Below are positions 11,850-25,408 of a DNA stretch of 64,000 bases, piece by piece (the first letter of the stretch is position 1; every line of letters starts with the position of its first letter). This DNA comes from Oxytricha trifallax (Eukaryota; Ciliophora; Spirotrichea; Sporadotrichida; Oxytrichidae): positions 31,877 to 95,876 of the forward strand of contig ARYC01017283.1 in NCBI GenBank assembly GCA_000711775.1, in the 5' to 3' direction. Under the pieces are notes generated by a model. That model made no database searches. It saw nothing but the letters and a program-made list of their open reading frames with translations, and had not been told where the DNA came from. A program made the position numbers and the translations under genes.

Positions 11850-13960
11850 GAAGCTTTTATGACAGATCCTTTTCTTCCAAATGTTTAAGTGCTTCTTAAT
11901 AAAAGTGAATTCCATTATTGTGCCCAGAATATCTATAAATAACTCATTAAAAGTCTTGCATTTATGTTATAAATTGTTAGACATACATAGCAATAGGATG
12001 TTTTTGAATTCCTTCTAAAATCTATACTTTCATATTTGTATCTTCAATTCTAGTAAATCTATTCTATAAGTGTTAATTATTTTGAGAGTTTAATTCTTTA
12101 TAGAGCAAAGAGAATTCCTTATGCATTTCTTTCAAAGTTTTATCATCTGGAATTAAGTGGAAAATGCCAAGATCTTTAGGTTTCATGGATATATAAGAAT
12201 TAGTTTATTACAGCATCCAGTTTAATGTTACTCATAAAATAAGGTTGAAAGAATTTAAAATTCAAAGATTTAATATATCAATTACAATTTAAATATGTTG
12301 GAATTCTTTGAGATCTGAGTTTTTGTCTCATCACATGACCTAAAGTTTAACTATATTAAATTTAACCAGTTTTAATATTAAAATCTATCCGACTCATTTG
12401 TGTTGTCTGCAAATATACTCATATGTTCAAAAGGATACCCTGCAATATAAGAATCAACCATTAAGTAAACCTCCTCAAGTTGGCAAAATTATTTCAATTC
12501 CAAGTTTTGATTCTATTATAACTCTTTCTCTAAATATTCAGTCAACTAATCTTATGCTTTAGATGTCTCTTTAATCAATATCCTAAGAATTTCTTGACTT
12601 TATTGATAAATCTTAGTTTAAATTTGTTATAGATCCCCTTCTTATGAATTTTAAGTTTATAATAAGGAATTACTAAGATCTTTTTCTATGAATTAAGATA
12701 TGAATACTTTTGTAAATTTATGGAGGGAATAATCTATTAATTTGTCTCTTTCTTCCTCATCGAATGAAAATATTCAGTTTTAAAATATATAAAAGTTAAA
12801 AATTTTATTTTCAAAAAAAAAGTAAAAAAATGATAATCACAATATAAAATAATTAAAGATAAGAGAACTGTTTTAATGTTTCTAAGTTTGCTCTTGATCT
12901 TTTAAATCGCTTTATAACAAAATACATAAAAATTTAATTTAAAAATATACTTTTATTTAAATTATACATGACCTTATGATTATCAGTGAGTATAGCAATT
13001 ATAAATCTTTCTAATATATATTTAAATCTCTCTGATGATAAATTGCAAGCTTCTTTACTACCTTTTAAGTTTAATTGAGTGATTTTAAGTTTTATTTCTT
13101 TAATAATGCTTAAAGCCGAACTTTATACAATTTCCTGGAAGTTTTAGTTCTCAAAATCACTTAGAAATAGTATCTAAAATTATCAATAATTAGGAATAAA
13201 TAAAAATTTATTTAATTTAAAACTTACCTTATAAATGCCAAAAACTTCAAATTCAACTTAATTGTAAAGTTTCTTCAATTTTTAATTATGATCCTTTGTC
13301 TCAGCACTAATAAATAATTGAATGAAATTATATATAGAATATCTTACTTTAGCTCATTAATTATTAAATCTAATGGTGATTAAAATGCTTATTTATTAGA
13401 ATATATAGAGAAATAAGATTTATAGAATAATTTAATAATAGATTTATAAAAAGGTGATTTACTAGTCTTCTTTGGACTTTACAATTCCTTCATTGGCTTT
13501 ATTGTAAATTTGACATCCATATTATGAGTATCCTAAGCTAGTATTTATGCTATTTTGTCAAAGATGTCTTTCTGTAGATTTTTATATAAATTTAATTTTT
13601 ATGTGTATTTTAACTTCTATGAAATCAATTAAATTAGATTTGCTTTTTCATAATCAATCGTGAACATATGAGACTTATTTGATTTGTTATCATAACAGCA
13701 TAATTATAATTAATGAATCTCATAGGGCTTTCTCGAAGTTTTAGACTTCTAAATATTTTCATTTAATTGACTTTCTTGCTTGCAGAATTTAAATAGTAAT
13801 TATGTAAAGAAAGTTTTAATATATAAATTTACTTAAATGATGAAACCTTTTGTGGATGAGAATTCACACTTAAAACAATCAACTTGTGATCTCTGAATTT
13901 TTCCTATATAGTTTTCTTAACCAATTCAATTGTAATTAATTTACTAATATTTATCACAGT
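11850..13960 (-). CDS. Nested gene, C-terminal coding blocks
   Basis: Block 12990-13960 reads QEKFRDHKLIVLSVNSHPQK, then KTSRKPYEIHQLQLCCYDNK and HNMDVKFTIKPMKELQSPKK. Two good introns (about 13305-13350 and 13175-13230) follow, and then ILFLSDFENQNFQEIVQSSA. Block 11850-12790 reads FDEEERDKLIDYSLHKFTKV, LTEYLEKELQQNQNLELKQF, EEVYLMVDSYIAGYPFEHMS and later MKPKDLGIFHLIPDDKTLKE and YSGHNNGIHFYQEALKHLEE. The exact stop is not fixed; candidates lie at 11640-11860. No known domain recognised. Confidence 0.55.
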
Positions 13961-16900
13961 AATTTAAATTTAATTTAAATGTCACTTAGAATTGTTCTAT
14001 GAGCTATTGAGTTATCACGATATCAGATTCAGACTTTAGAATTTTACAATTTGATTGTGAATGCAAGTTATTCACACTTTATAGATATTTATGTATGCAG
14101 ATAATCTTGGATTAGAATGCTGGATTATTCTAGATATTGAGATTGTCATTTTTAGTATCTTATAAGTATAAAAAGGTTTATTTTTCTATTAAAAAAATTT
14201 AAGTTAGAAAAAAATGGAAAAAATCTTCCATACCAATAAAACCCCATAGATCAATTAAGACATGAGAATAGGGGTTAAGAACAATTAAATTAAGAATTAA
14301 TTATAATTGGCTAATAATATAAATAATTAGCCTAAAATCAAATTTACACACCCTATTGGATTATTTTATAGAGACAATTAATCGAGCCAATAGTTTTAAT
14401 AATTAGCCCAAACATTTAAATAATTCATCAATAATAATTAATTATACATTTAATTGTTCTTAACCCCTATTCTCATGTCTTAATTGATCTATGGGGTTTT
14501 ACAACTTTAACTTTTTCTTATTTTCTAATAGTCAACTTCTTTCTGATCAATATCCTGTGATTATTAATTGTTTAGTTAATTAGCATTCATTTAAGGCCTC
14601 TTTACAAACTTTATTGTTAGAAATTGCTCAAATTTATGGGTTTCAGATTCTAAATCAAATATTGGGAAAATCTTATTTGCAAGAAGTTCTAAACCGTCAT
14701 CTTAGTAAATATTAATATTATGAATTTTAATATCAATTATAATAAATTTATAATAGTTTTGCGATCTATTGTCATTGGAGATATTTAACTTAGATTTAAG
14801 ATCAATCAATTTATCAGTTAAGTCTCTATACTCGAATGAAAATAAAAAAAGATCTTATAATCATTTAAAATTCATTACTAATAAATTAAATGAAAAAGTT
14901 TTAGGAAATTGTTTCAATATAAACTTCTAAATTATATCAAGACACTTATCTGTTTATTTTTCATCACTTTATGATTGCTCTATAGATATTTATTTCGCAT
15001 AACTATTTATCAAATCCTTAAGCCCTCCGTATAAATAATAACTAAAAAGTATTATTTTTATATATTTATAAAGAGACTTATGAAACGGAATGGTAATATC
15101 TCGTACATTATTCATTACTTCCAAATAATCAAATAAATTACTGCTTGATCTTATTCTATTCTATAATTTATTCTCTAATATGAATTCTTTGAGATATGAG
15201 GTATAGACTTTAGAGTGATAGCTTAAATATTAGATAATGGCTGTGTTTTGTTCCATGCCAGATGGGATTAGATGATTAATTAATATATAAATTAATAATA
15301 TAAACTGTGTAGATGATATTCAAGCAAGATTTCATCAATATATATAAATATAATTTAAAATTTCTGAAAAGCTTAATTGTGCACTTTAACAACAATTTCC
15401 ATAATAAATGATAAAATATAATACAATTTTTTATTTCTTCTCTATCTATAGTTGAACTTAGTTACTGTTCTTATTATCTGTGGAAATTGCTGTTAAATTA
15501 ATCAAAATCAAGCATCATGCTTTCATCCAAATCAAATCCTTTTTTAATGTTAACTTGCCTCATTTTCTCTAAAATCTCTATATTACTCTTAACATTTAAA
15601 CCCCCCTTCTTCTCAGTTTATTAATTCATATAAATTATAAAGATTTATAAACAAATATTGGCTTATTTTGATTGATTTTTATGGATTTGATTTGCTACTG
15701 ATAGCCAAAAAGAAATCCATATACTAATTTATTGAGTATTTAATTAATTATATACTAATTTAAATTCTTGTTAATAAAATTAATGAAGTATAATTTTTCT
15801 TTTCTAAAATAAACAAAAAGTTTGTTTAAAAAAATTAAAAATACTTAAATTATGTGATGTGCAAGTTTAAACATGGTTATGTTTGGTTTTTATGTATTTT
15901 ATATATTAATATTTTACTTTTTGAAACTATAATCAAGTCAATATATTAATTTCCAAAATTAATATATTTATTAAAAAAATGAATATAATACCATTTTTAC
16001 AAAGAATGTACATTCGATGTTAAAAAAAGAATTAAAATTGAGGCTTCTTAGGAGTTAATGGTTTTGATTTACTAATTTCAAAACAGATGAAATTCTCTAG
16101 AACACTATCAATCCATAGAGAACCAGACATTTTGAATTAATTTCAAATATTTTTTTATACTTCGGTAATATTTTTACCAATTTGTCAGTTCCAGATTCTT
16201 AATGAGCTCTATTTGTCTGATGTTGAGGTGGAATTAGTGAGTCAAACCAAACCCCAAGATGCTTTTCAATTTCCTTTCTCAAAGAATTTCATTTTCGAAA
16301 ATTAATAAAAATGAAATAATAATAATCTTTTATATATTCAGAAAAAAAGATATTGACATCTCATCTTTAAACAGAATAGAATTGGAAGCTTAGAAGTAAG
16401 GAATTTGATTCAACTTTTCTCTGTGGCTTATTTCATTTGTCAAATTTATAGATTGTAGGGTTCTAGCCACATATTCCATAAATAGAGAGATTATACCAGA
16501 TACATGGCCAGTTTGATAGAGTATTTCAAAAATACTACGGTAATCATTTTCTGAGAAATCTGTGTATATTCCAAATTTGTACTTTAATTTTATAGACCAC
16601 AAGAAAGATGATTTTATAAGACTTAAGATTTTCAGAGGATTGAGTTTTGATAATACTTTATTTTAATCTTTCATGTTTTAATATTATTTTAATAAGCATA
16701 TTTTTGATAATTCATAGGTCATCTTAGAAATAGCATTTTTAAAAGAAATCTTATCCAGACCATTAATTTTTATATCATATTCATCGTCAAATGCTGTTAC
16801 ATTTTATTTGCCTTTTTATTAATTTTTTGGTTATAAAAATTCTTTCAAAGTTTTGAGACTGAATTGTTTCTTTTAATCCTGTTGTTGGTAATTACTGCTT

Positions 16901-19900
16901 CTATTTCTATCTCTATTCACATTATTTAAGTTATTTTAATCATTTGTTGTAGGATTTTGATTAATTTGTTTGAAACCTAATCTGAAAATAATCTAGGCGA
17001 GTTAATTGGCACGACGTTGCTCTATTAAGGCAGCTGAGTGTTTGCCTTGCATAAAGTGACACTTTGACAACAATATCATCAATTCAAGCCTTTGTAAATG
17101 GTTCTCTAGCTATAAAGCAAAAGTGTAAGGAAAATAATAAAACAACTTACATATAATTAATTAGAGTTATTTGAGATGCCCTATTAATTGTATACAAAAT
17201 TATACACTTAAAATAAATTGATATTAAATTTATTCTTTTTTAATACATGATGGAATTGCAAATTAGAATAGCTTAAGAATACCTTTCTTTTTTATACTAT
17301 ATTTTAGCTTAATTTATAAGTAATCTAATTTATCTATCATTACTGATAGCATTTATATATCTATTTAAGAACAGTTTATATTGATACAAAATCTAATTTT
17401 AAATTAATGATGCTAATCTCTTCATTTACATATCTCTCTTAATAAACTTTACACAATTAAAATACCAATTCCCTCTATAAAATTTAAGAATCTTCACTTG
17501 TATGTTTATTTTTCTCAATAAATTTAACAATTTTGAACAAAATTTGATATTGATATTCTTTTAACTGATCTATACTTTATTATAAATTAATGGCTTTATT
17601 ATTATTTTAAGTTTCTTGGGTATTTTAAGTCATTTCTTAATTATTCTCATAAAAATTGACTTATATATAGGTTATCAAGTAGGATATAAGAATTAGGGCT
17701 AAAGTGGAGATTTAAAAGCCAAGTTTAGTGAAATTGTAAAAAGTGCAATCGCTCTCTGCATATTTAATAAAAATAAAATAAATTAATTTAAAGAGTCTTT
17801 GGATGATTATGAAAAGTTCTTATATTCCACAAGTCTAATTTTTTTGAATTTTATTGGGGGAGGAATAGAAATACAAATTTACATCCTAAATATTAATATA
17901 GAATAGTTTTTATGCTCTGTATATTATAATTAGTAAAGTGAAAAATTAATTACTCAATTTATAAATATAGTTATTTACTTTTAAGCAATTTATTATCTTG
18001 CCCCATTTATTTGAAATGTTTTTGTATATCTAATTATCTAAATTTTTTGAATTTACCATATCAATAAATTCTTAACTTTTTGGTAAATCTTATATACCAT
18101 AATATCTCATAGTCTGATACACTAATTATTTATTATCTATAATTATTTAATTTAATTAAATGATTATTGCATGACTTTCTTGATATTACAAACTACCAAC
18201 GAGTAATATTTAATTCTATCTTCCATCACTTCTTCCACTTAAAATGATAAAAATTTAAGTTCTTTGTAGCTTTACTCCAACTAATCTTTTTACTACTGAT
18301 TTTTATCTATTTTTGCTCTTAAATAGTGAATGGTAGCTTGATATTTATTTATATCCCTTAGTTCTCTAAATTTATCAAAATTCTCAAATAACTCGGTAAA
18401 AAGTATGTTGTACTGGTTAAAATCTTTAATATTAATTATATGTTTAAATCATATTTTAGAATTAATATAGTAAAATACATGTATATCTTCATTTATCATA
18501 TTCTCGTAATTATGGTACTATATTGTTTTTTGAGATTGTAAAATCATCGTTAAAGCTTAAATTTATAATATTTTTATTGCAATTTAAATACTATTTATCA
18601 TTATTTATTTAATTTACAAGTCTAACTTGAGAAAATTTACAAAACCATCTTGCTCATTAACCTCAAAATGTTAAGAAATCAAGTTCATTTCAAATAAATT
18701 TCTTTATTTTTTAGTTAATTATGTATCAATGTATATTTAGTATTTTTCCTTGTATTTCTTAATATTATCTTATTTAAATTAAGAAAGTTTCAGGGTTTGA
18801 CTGAAAAAAGTAAATAATTAGTTGAGGGTGTTTTGGGGTTCCAAAATTTATGAATTTTATGTAGTTAGTTTCATGATCCTGATCAGCTTATTAATATATT
18901 ATTTAAAATAATATATTAATAGTATTGATATTTTTATTTGTTTAATAATAGTCAACATAATCTCGAAGACAATTTATTAGAAAATTGAATAAAAATATTT
19001 GAAAATAAATGAAGTTGACAACAGATGTAGAAATTACCTTTCTATTGATATCAGTTTTATAATTAAATATTCGAATATTTATAGTTTTATTATAATAATA
19101 TGAAAATACAATCTAATCAATTTTAATTAAAATTGTTTTGAAATACAATAAGATTTCATCAAGATTTAAAATCCCGAAAAAATTAAGTTTACTTAATTAA
19201 AATGCTTTATAAAAATCATAAGAATATAACTAATTTTTAATTTCATATAATATTTCTTTTAATTATACATATATATATTTAAAATTTTAAGGGATTAATT
19301 CAAAATATGCAATTGCCCTTTGATAAATTAATACTAGATAATAATTTATGAATAAATTTAATTTATATTAAATTTTATAAATTAAAGTAAATTAATGTGA
19401 GATTTTTTCTAAGAATTCCTTGTTGTTATTATTAAGAGTTTCTTATTACATTTATGCTCTCTAGAATTAATATATTTATACTTATAGTACCTTTGCTTTC
19501 TTATCTAATCATATAAAAATAATAAAATTAATTTATTATTATTATTATCTATACTAAGTTTTGTTAGAAGTTAAAGCATTTTTCCAAGTTGATAAAAACT
19601 ATTTTCTAATTTAATTTACGAAGTTTGATACTCTTATAATTAATTGTTAAGTATGTTCAAATTTTGTTAATCATTTTTGTTTTCAAAGTTACTTTTAATA
19701 TTCTATGCTTAACAGTAAAAATTTGTACATTAAAAATAAGATATTTTATTTTTTAAATTCAGAAGATTTGCAACAAAATCTCTAAAATTTGGAAAATCTG
19801 TGGTACTATAATGCTTTACATAAATTTTGGGAGGGAAGTTACATGCACTTATTTTAAAAGTAAAATTTAATTAATTTTACATAAATTAAAAGATTTAAAT

Positions 19901-22900
19901 TGTATGATCAATTATACATTAAGAGGATATTGTTGCATTATTTAAACAGTTCAAGAAAATAGTAATCGAACGAGTTAAAAAATAAATGAAAGATAATTAA
20001 GAAAAATAATAGGATAATGTTGTAATGTTATCATCATGGAATTTATATTCATATAGATATAATAACTAATTGATTAATATATTAAGTATAATTATAACAA
20101 TGAAATTATTCTGGAAGTTTGTTGATACTTTTCATTAAGATTAATTTATTATAAAAAACTTAGTACTGGAAACTTCCCTAAAATTTTTGTGTTAAAAGCT
20201 AGTCATTTACTTTTTTTATTTCTTAGTTACTTTCAATTAATAAACGATTTTTATCAAATTAATCGAAATTATTTGTTATTTAAGTCATTATCTCTTAGAG
20301 TATACATATCAACTAAAAAAAATTAAATAGTTTATTAACTATATTTATTTGAATTTTTTTAAAAGTAAAATTTTAATATAAAAATATTTAATTTTTAATG
20401 AACTAGTGCTGATTTTTCAAGGATTTGATTAGTACATCTACACAGTTAATTGGAGAAATTAGACTTTACTAATTCATTTGCACATTTTATTGTTGTTATA
20501 AATTTATGAATAATTTTGAGATTAATATCATATTAACCAATAGCCATTCGAATTTCTTTTAGAATTATTTTATCCAAGTTGTCATTTAAGATTATGTAGT
20601 AAATGTTAAGGTATTGCTTGGCTTTGGGAGTATATTTTAAGTGCTATTGAGACAAGAATTGGAGCTGCCTTATGGGTTTATATTTAATTCTTTAGAAAAT
20701 ATATGTATAATATTGTAAGTTTGAATTGATGCTCATTTTACTTTAAAAACTTAAATTTGCCTCATCTTCATCTGATTCATAGCCCATATATAATAAAATA
20801 ATAAAATGTTTAATATGCTAATCTTCTTATATTGGATTATTCGATACTTTTACAGAATTCTGATTCATAAAAATATCAATCTCTTTTTGTATGGAATTAT
20901 AAAATTTAATATAATTTATTTTAATTAATTAATTACGCAGTGTTTACATACAAGACCAAGCAACTTGATTAATTTACCTGAGTATTTTTTAATCATGACT
21001 ACTTTTTGATATTTTGTTGAAAGATTAATTAAGACTCTATCTAAAAATAAATATATTCGATTTTATATTTAATTTATCGATTTAGTTTATTTAAATATAG
21101 ATAATTGTATTAATTTATATATCCAAGCAACTAAAAAGTATTATTAAAAAATTCATTTATCTTAATTCAAAATATAAATTGCTCATAATTTGTTATTTTT
21201 TTTATACTGATTAATATCAATTAAATTCCCTCTATCTTAAATCGCTTATTTCTAATTAATAGTAGGAAATTAATCTATTTAGTTTGTTTATTGCAAAATT
21301 TAGCTTTTTTGTAGAATATCAAACTTAATTAAATCTCTTTAAGCAATCATTTTTAGTAAGTTTGAGTAAAGATCAAGCCAGTGTACTTTTTATTTAAATT
21401 ATTATTTTTTTTACTGATTTATTATAATTATACTTGTAATTTAGGTGAAAATTTAGCAATAATAAAACCGGCATTTAAATTGTTTTATAAGCAATCGTAA
21501 ATTTTATCTGTTATTCGTATTACAATCAAATATATTTAATTAAAAACAGCTAGAAGTTTAATTTTATTTAAATAATATTATTAAGTAATACTTCCTAAAA
21601 TTCACATTAAATGGTTTCTGAATTCAAAAAAAGCTCAATAATTATTATTTCATTAAATAAAATTAATATATCATGAGGTATATCATTTTAATCTTTGAGA
21701 TTTTCTTAGCATTTAAACATTGTGTATATCTCAATTATGAAATTAGATATAACTTGGCATACTACTTATTGTTTGGGCATGTCTTTTATCCATTCTAATT
21801 TGTAATAGTCCTAATGATAGAAAATAATAATAAAAAATTTAATTTAATGACTAAGAGTTTAGAATTAGTTTGCATCAATTTACTCTGGCATTTATTATTA
21901 ATTATGCATTATTAATGTAAGTGATTCAAAGATTCTCAAGTGACTTAAGAAGAAATTTTTTAGTTGCTAGGTGTTTTATTTTGATAAGGAATTTTAAGTA
22001 TTTTTACTATATCTCCTATCATTTTGTAAACTAATTAGTCTGTTAATTGAACACAGCTGTAAAATATCATGAAGTGTTTAAATTGTAGGTACTGCATGAT
22101 TGTATTCATCATCTTCATCTTCGTTCTTACTAAATAGTATTTAAATAAATCTACATAAAATTAATTATAAGTTATATTGATTCTTCACTAAGTCAAGCAG
22201 AGTTTCAGAATAAAAGTATAGTATAATAGTATATAATTTATTTAGAAATGATCTAGGAAAATCTCTCAGGAAATTTAAGGGAGTTGTGATTGAAATTTAG
22301 ATCAATCACAATTTTTTGAAGGGTTAAAGTTAACATAATTTTAGTTGTTAAGATATTCTTCTTCATTGATTGTATTTAAGCGAAATCAAGATACATGTGG
22401 TTTATTTAGAAACTCTCATCTTTTATAAAATTCAGATTTAAAAAATATCTTTGGTAATTTAGTCTTTGAAGATCTACAATTCTTACAATAAATTGTCCTC
22501 AAGTCTCTCATTTTCTTTACTAAAATTATAAATTATTGCAATTTAAGAATATCTTATATTTTTAAAAAGTTTAAAAGCATCCTTATATTCATACACACCG
22601 CTTTTAATTTTAGCATTAAACACATCCTCCATAATCCCAATAAAATTTCTAATTCTAACTGAGTTATTTTCGTTAATTTATAGGTAACTTTTACTCCAAA
22701 ATTCCCTCATTTATTTATTAGTCTCAGATTCACTTTAAATTTTATTTGAAAATAGTTATCTTTCTGAGTCAATTCTTGATTAAATTAAGGTGTTTAAAGT
22801 GTTAAAAATGTGAGTTGGATGTAAGAGAGTCAGTTTTATTAAGCAGGTTACATTTTATAGTATCTACAATCTTGACAATAGAAAAATAATTTTTTTTAAA

Positions 22901-25335
22901 AATTGTAGATTCGTTTTTTTTAAATAAAATTATAGAACTTATTTTGAGTTTAAATACTTTTGCTGTAATTGAAGCTAAGATATTTTAAATCTAAGGATAT
23001 TTGATTATTAAACTATCAACATAAAATAATAAATACTTATAACATATCTTTTTAGTTGTTAAATTACTGGATAAAGTTCTTAAGTTTTAATATTGATTCA
23101 TTAATGATGGATGGTTCTTAATTAAGATTAAACTTATATTACTGATTTGATAGAGCTAAAAGAAAGTCTGGTAAGAAATATATAATATATTTATTATTTA
23201 ATTGGTATTCCCTTACTAATTAATAGGAAATAATATTTCATGTTTTTATTTGTGAGTGGTAATCACAAGATATGAATGAATATAAAATTGCCTAAATTAT
23301 ATTAGGTTTATAAGGTTAATTATAATTTATGTAAAAAATATTTGACTTGATTAATAACTCTCAAATAAATCGATCTATATTCAATAGAAATAAATCTAAA
23401 AGAACAAATTATAAGATATAAAATTTAAAGATAATGAAAAAAATATAATGTTTAACTTTCATTTATAAAAAAATCATAATTAAATTTATATCAATTTGGG
23501 TTAATATTCAAACTGTATATAATTGTATAGCTTCTAAATTTTGCCTTCAAATTATAATTTTATTTTCAAGTAAAATTTGTCCATAAGTGTTAAATAAATG
23601 TATTTTAGTTTGATGTTATTGCTTAGCTCAATTTATGTTATTTCATTTGTCTTTACATAAAGATATTGATTATAAGAATTCTACTATTACTTAATTATAA
23701 ATTATCATTTTTTGATTAATAATGTGAAAGTTTATAAATATCTATTAATGAATTCATATAAATATATCTAAATTAAAAAGAAGCTTTTCAGTTAAGTGAG
23801 ATATGAAAACATTTGCTCTTTTAATTGAAAGATTAATTTTTTTTTAATTATCTAAAATTTGAAGTGTTATCATTAAGATCTTTTAAATTTATCTATTATA
23901 TGTAATTTTTTAAATTAATTATATTTTTATTAAGTTAAATCAATCACCTTAAAACTGATTAAATAACTAATTAATAGCTACAATTAAGTAATCACAAGCA
24001 TATCTTCTTGCTAATTTTATGATTCGCTATTTAAGGTCTTAAGTGATAAATTAATATTGTAGAATTAAAATTTTATTTGAAAAATAAACACAATTTTATT
24101 AATTACATTTAGTTAAGTTGATATATGAACATAGATCTCGATTTTATAAAATCTGTTTATTTCTTAACCTATATTAAATACCATCAATAATATTTTATTT
24201 GGGATTATTCAGAAAAATTGCTTTTAAATTGAGATATAATACAGGATCATAAGTAGAATCAATTTTGATTTTATATGAATCGATTTAAAATAAATATCTG
24301 TAATGATTGATTTTAATATATATAATTATTTTGTTCACAAATATAATTCATTCTATTAATAAATATGATTGAAAATTATTGAAGTGAGTAACTAAAATTT
24401 GGCGACACCATCATTGTTTAGTATAAAAGGCTACAGGCATTATCAAAGGATTTAAAAAAATGATAAAATTTATTAAGAAAATTATTAGATACCTCCAACA
24501 TATTGTTAGAGACTTTATTCAATTTTCCAATCAGGTTATTGAGTGAGACCACTGAATTAAATTGAGAAATATTTTCAAAAATTTAGCATTCTGACTAAAA
24601 GTTAAAATTACTTTCATCTATGAGAAGTAATTTCAAGCAAAAATCCAATGGCTGCAAAATAAATAAATGTATATATAATTATAAATAGTCATCAAAGACT
24701 GAATCTGGTTATATGACTCATCCATGTTTGAATTGCTTTACCTCCCAATCAAATTTAATGAAGTGTCTTAGAATAATGCTATTTTTTAAATAAATCTTTT
24801 CAAGATTTCAAAAATCCACTCTTTGAACAAATCATCTTCTTAGATTTTAATATCCTTACTGTTTATTTTTGGTCTACTTTAATTAGCTTGCTTGCTTTTA
24901 AGATTCAAAAATTGAGTTATTAATCTGAGCTTGGAGCAGAACAAATTTGAGTTCAAAATTAGTTTAAGGAAATCCAAACTTCTTAGAAGATTTACATTTT
25001 TAAATTCCATTAAGGGCTTCAAGATTTATGAAGTCTGCGATTTGAATGAATTAAGATTTTCTAGATTTATCTTACTCAATTGCGATCACTCAAAAATGAA
25101 ATTAATAAATTGAATTATTAGATATGATTCCTTTGAAGTAAAAGCTTAATTGAGTTTCAAGTTTTTCAAAGTTTTTCTGTATATGAGAAAACTACTGATT
25201 TATACTCTCTGAGCTTTAGAAGTCCGATTTCTCAATATATTCCTTTGCCTTTGATAAAATGATGTTTATTTCCTTCAAAGTATAATATTCAAGTCTGTTA
25301 ACTTCCATTTTGTGCGGGAGCGAATTTAAATTCAT
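11850..25335 (-). CDS. Large uncharacterised gene nested antisense in the HIBADH interruption
   Basis: With TAA/TAG as Gln the minus strand shows a long series of coding blocks with ordinary protein composition, separated by short introns and AT-rich gaps. It starts at ATG 25335 or 25308 (MEVNRLEYYTLKEINIILSK). Clear blocks lie at 24390-25335, 22430-22800, 21590-22130, 20400-20790, 17930-18440, 17370-17640, 16050-17100, 14510-15260, 12990-13960 and 11850-12790. Splice sites join several of them in frame, for example gtaag...ttttag at about 13175-13230. The product would be over 2000 residues, mostly helical, Gln/Asn/Lys-rich, with coiled-coil stretches and no obvious transmembrane segments. 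I recognise no family. It may be a macronuclear gene in nested MDSs or a germline-limited gene. Block order looks colinear, but I cannot exclude scrambling in the gaps. Confidence 0.6.
14239..14499. repeat. 261-bp palindromic MITE-like element with TA target duplication
   Basis: Terminal inverted repeats of about 52 bp begin AAACCCCATAGATCAATTAA and reappear inverted at the right end (...CTATGGGGTTT). TA is duplicated at 14237-14238 and 14500-14501. The interior is AT-rich with no reading frame. The size, TIRs and TA duplication suggest a non-autonomous Tc1/mariner-type element. It lies close to an exon end of the nested antisense gene. Confidence 0.75.
14510..18440 (-). CDS. Nested gene, middle coding blocks
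   Basis: Long open blocks in the ciliate code. At 18200-18440: NILFTELFENFDKFRELRD and a coiled coil. At 17370-17640: QILFKIVKFIEKNKHTSED, ELVFQLCKVYQERYVNEE. At 16050-17100, the best block, over 300 codons: HSAALIEQRRANQLAQIIFR, an N/R-rich linker, AFDDEYDIKINGLDKISFKN, DFSENDYRSIFEILYQTGHV and LGVWFDSLIPPQHQTNRAH. At 14510-15260: TAIIQYLSYHSKVYTSYLKE, NNVRDITIPFHKSLYKYI and DDGLELLANKIFPIFDLESE. These are too regular in composition to be chance in 75-80% AT DNA. Confidence 0.6.
18450..20400. other. AT-rich stretch inside the 14.3-kb segment
   Basis: Roughly 80% A+T by eye, with long T and A runs. Weak Gln-rich minus-strand frames occur, for example around 19400-19510, but nothing I can call with confidence. 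Probably introns or smaller eliminated segments of the nested antisense gene. No palindrome, tandem array or RNA gene seen. Confidence 0.4.
20400..22800 (-). CDS. Nested gene, second group of coding blocks
   Basis: Three blocks are well supported. At 22430-22800: NKQMREFWSKSYLQINENN, RIRNFIGIMEDVFNAKIKSG. At 21590-22130: an acidic start KNEDEDDEYNH, then TIQTLHDILQLCSINRLISL and VCQVISNFIIEIYTMFKCQE. At 20400-20790: GYESDEDEANLSF, PIRQLQFLSQQHLKYTPKAK and LCRCTNQILEKSALVH. The gap 20790-21590 is AT-rich and less clear. The second block faintly recalls RIH-type helical repeats of Ca2+-release channels, but no channel segment is visible and I do not assign it. Confidence 0.55.
22800..24390. other. 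AT-rich stretch inside the 14.3-kb segment
   Basis: Very AT-rich DNA between the first and second coding groups of the nested antisense gene. I see no convincing reading frame, repeat or RNA gene. Confidence 0.4.
24390..25335 (-). CDS. Nested gene, N-terminal coding block
   Basis: MEVNRLEYYTLKEINIILSK opens a helical segment (KEYIEKSDFQSSESINQQ...KNFEKLETQLSFYF). After a frame change near 25110 the frame continues with SQLSKINLENLNSFKSQ, LKPLMEFKNVNLLRSLDFLK and EDDLFKEWIFEILKRF. A good acceptor (ttattttgcag) at about 24655 leads to PLDFCLKLLLIDESNFNF and LNNLIGKLNKVSNNMLEV. The alternation of Leu/Ile suggests stacked helices. Confidence 0.6.
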
Positions 25336-25408
25336 TTGTATTTTAATTTTAATTTTATTATTCAAAATCCTTCCCGTAATTTAACTTATTTCTCCAAATA
25401 CTCATTTA

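Noticed and set aside
11860-12210. Plus-strand frame over the C-terminal part of the nested gene
   Set aside because: With TGA as the only stop both strands are open. The minus strand has the better composition and connects to flanking blocks.
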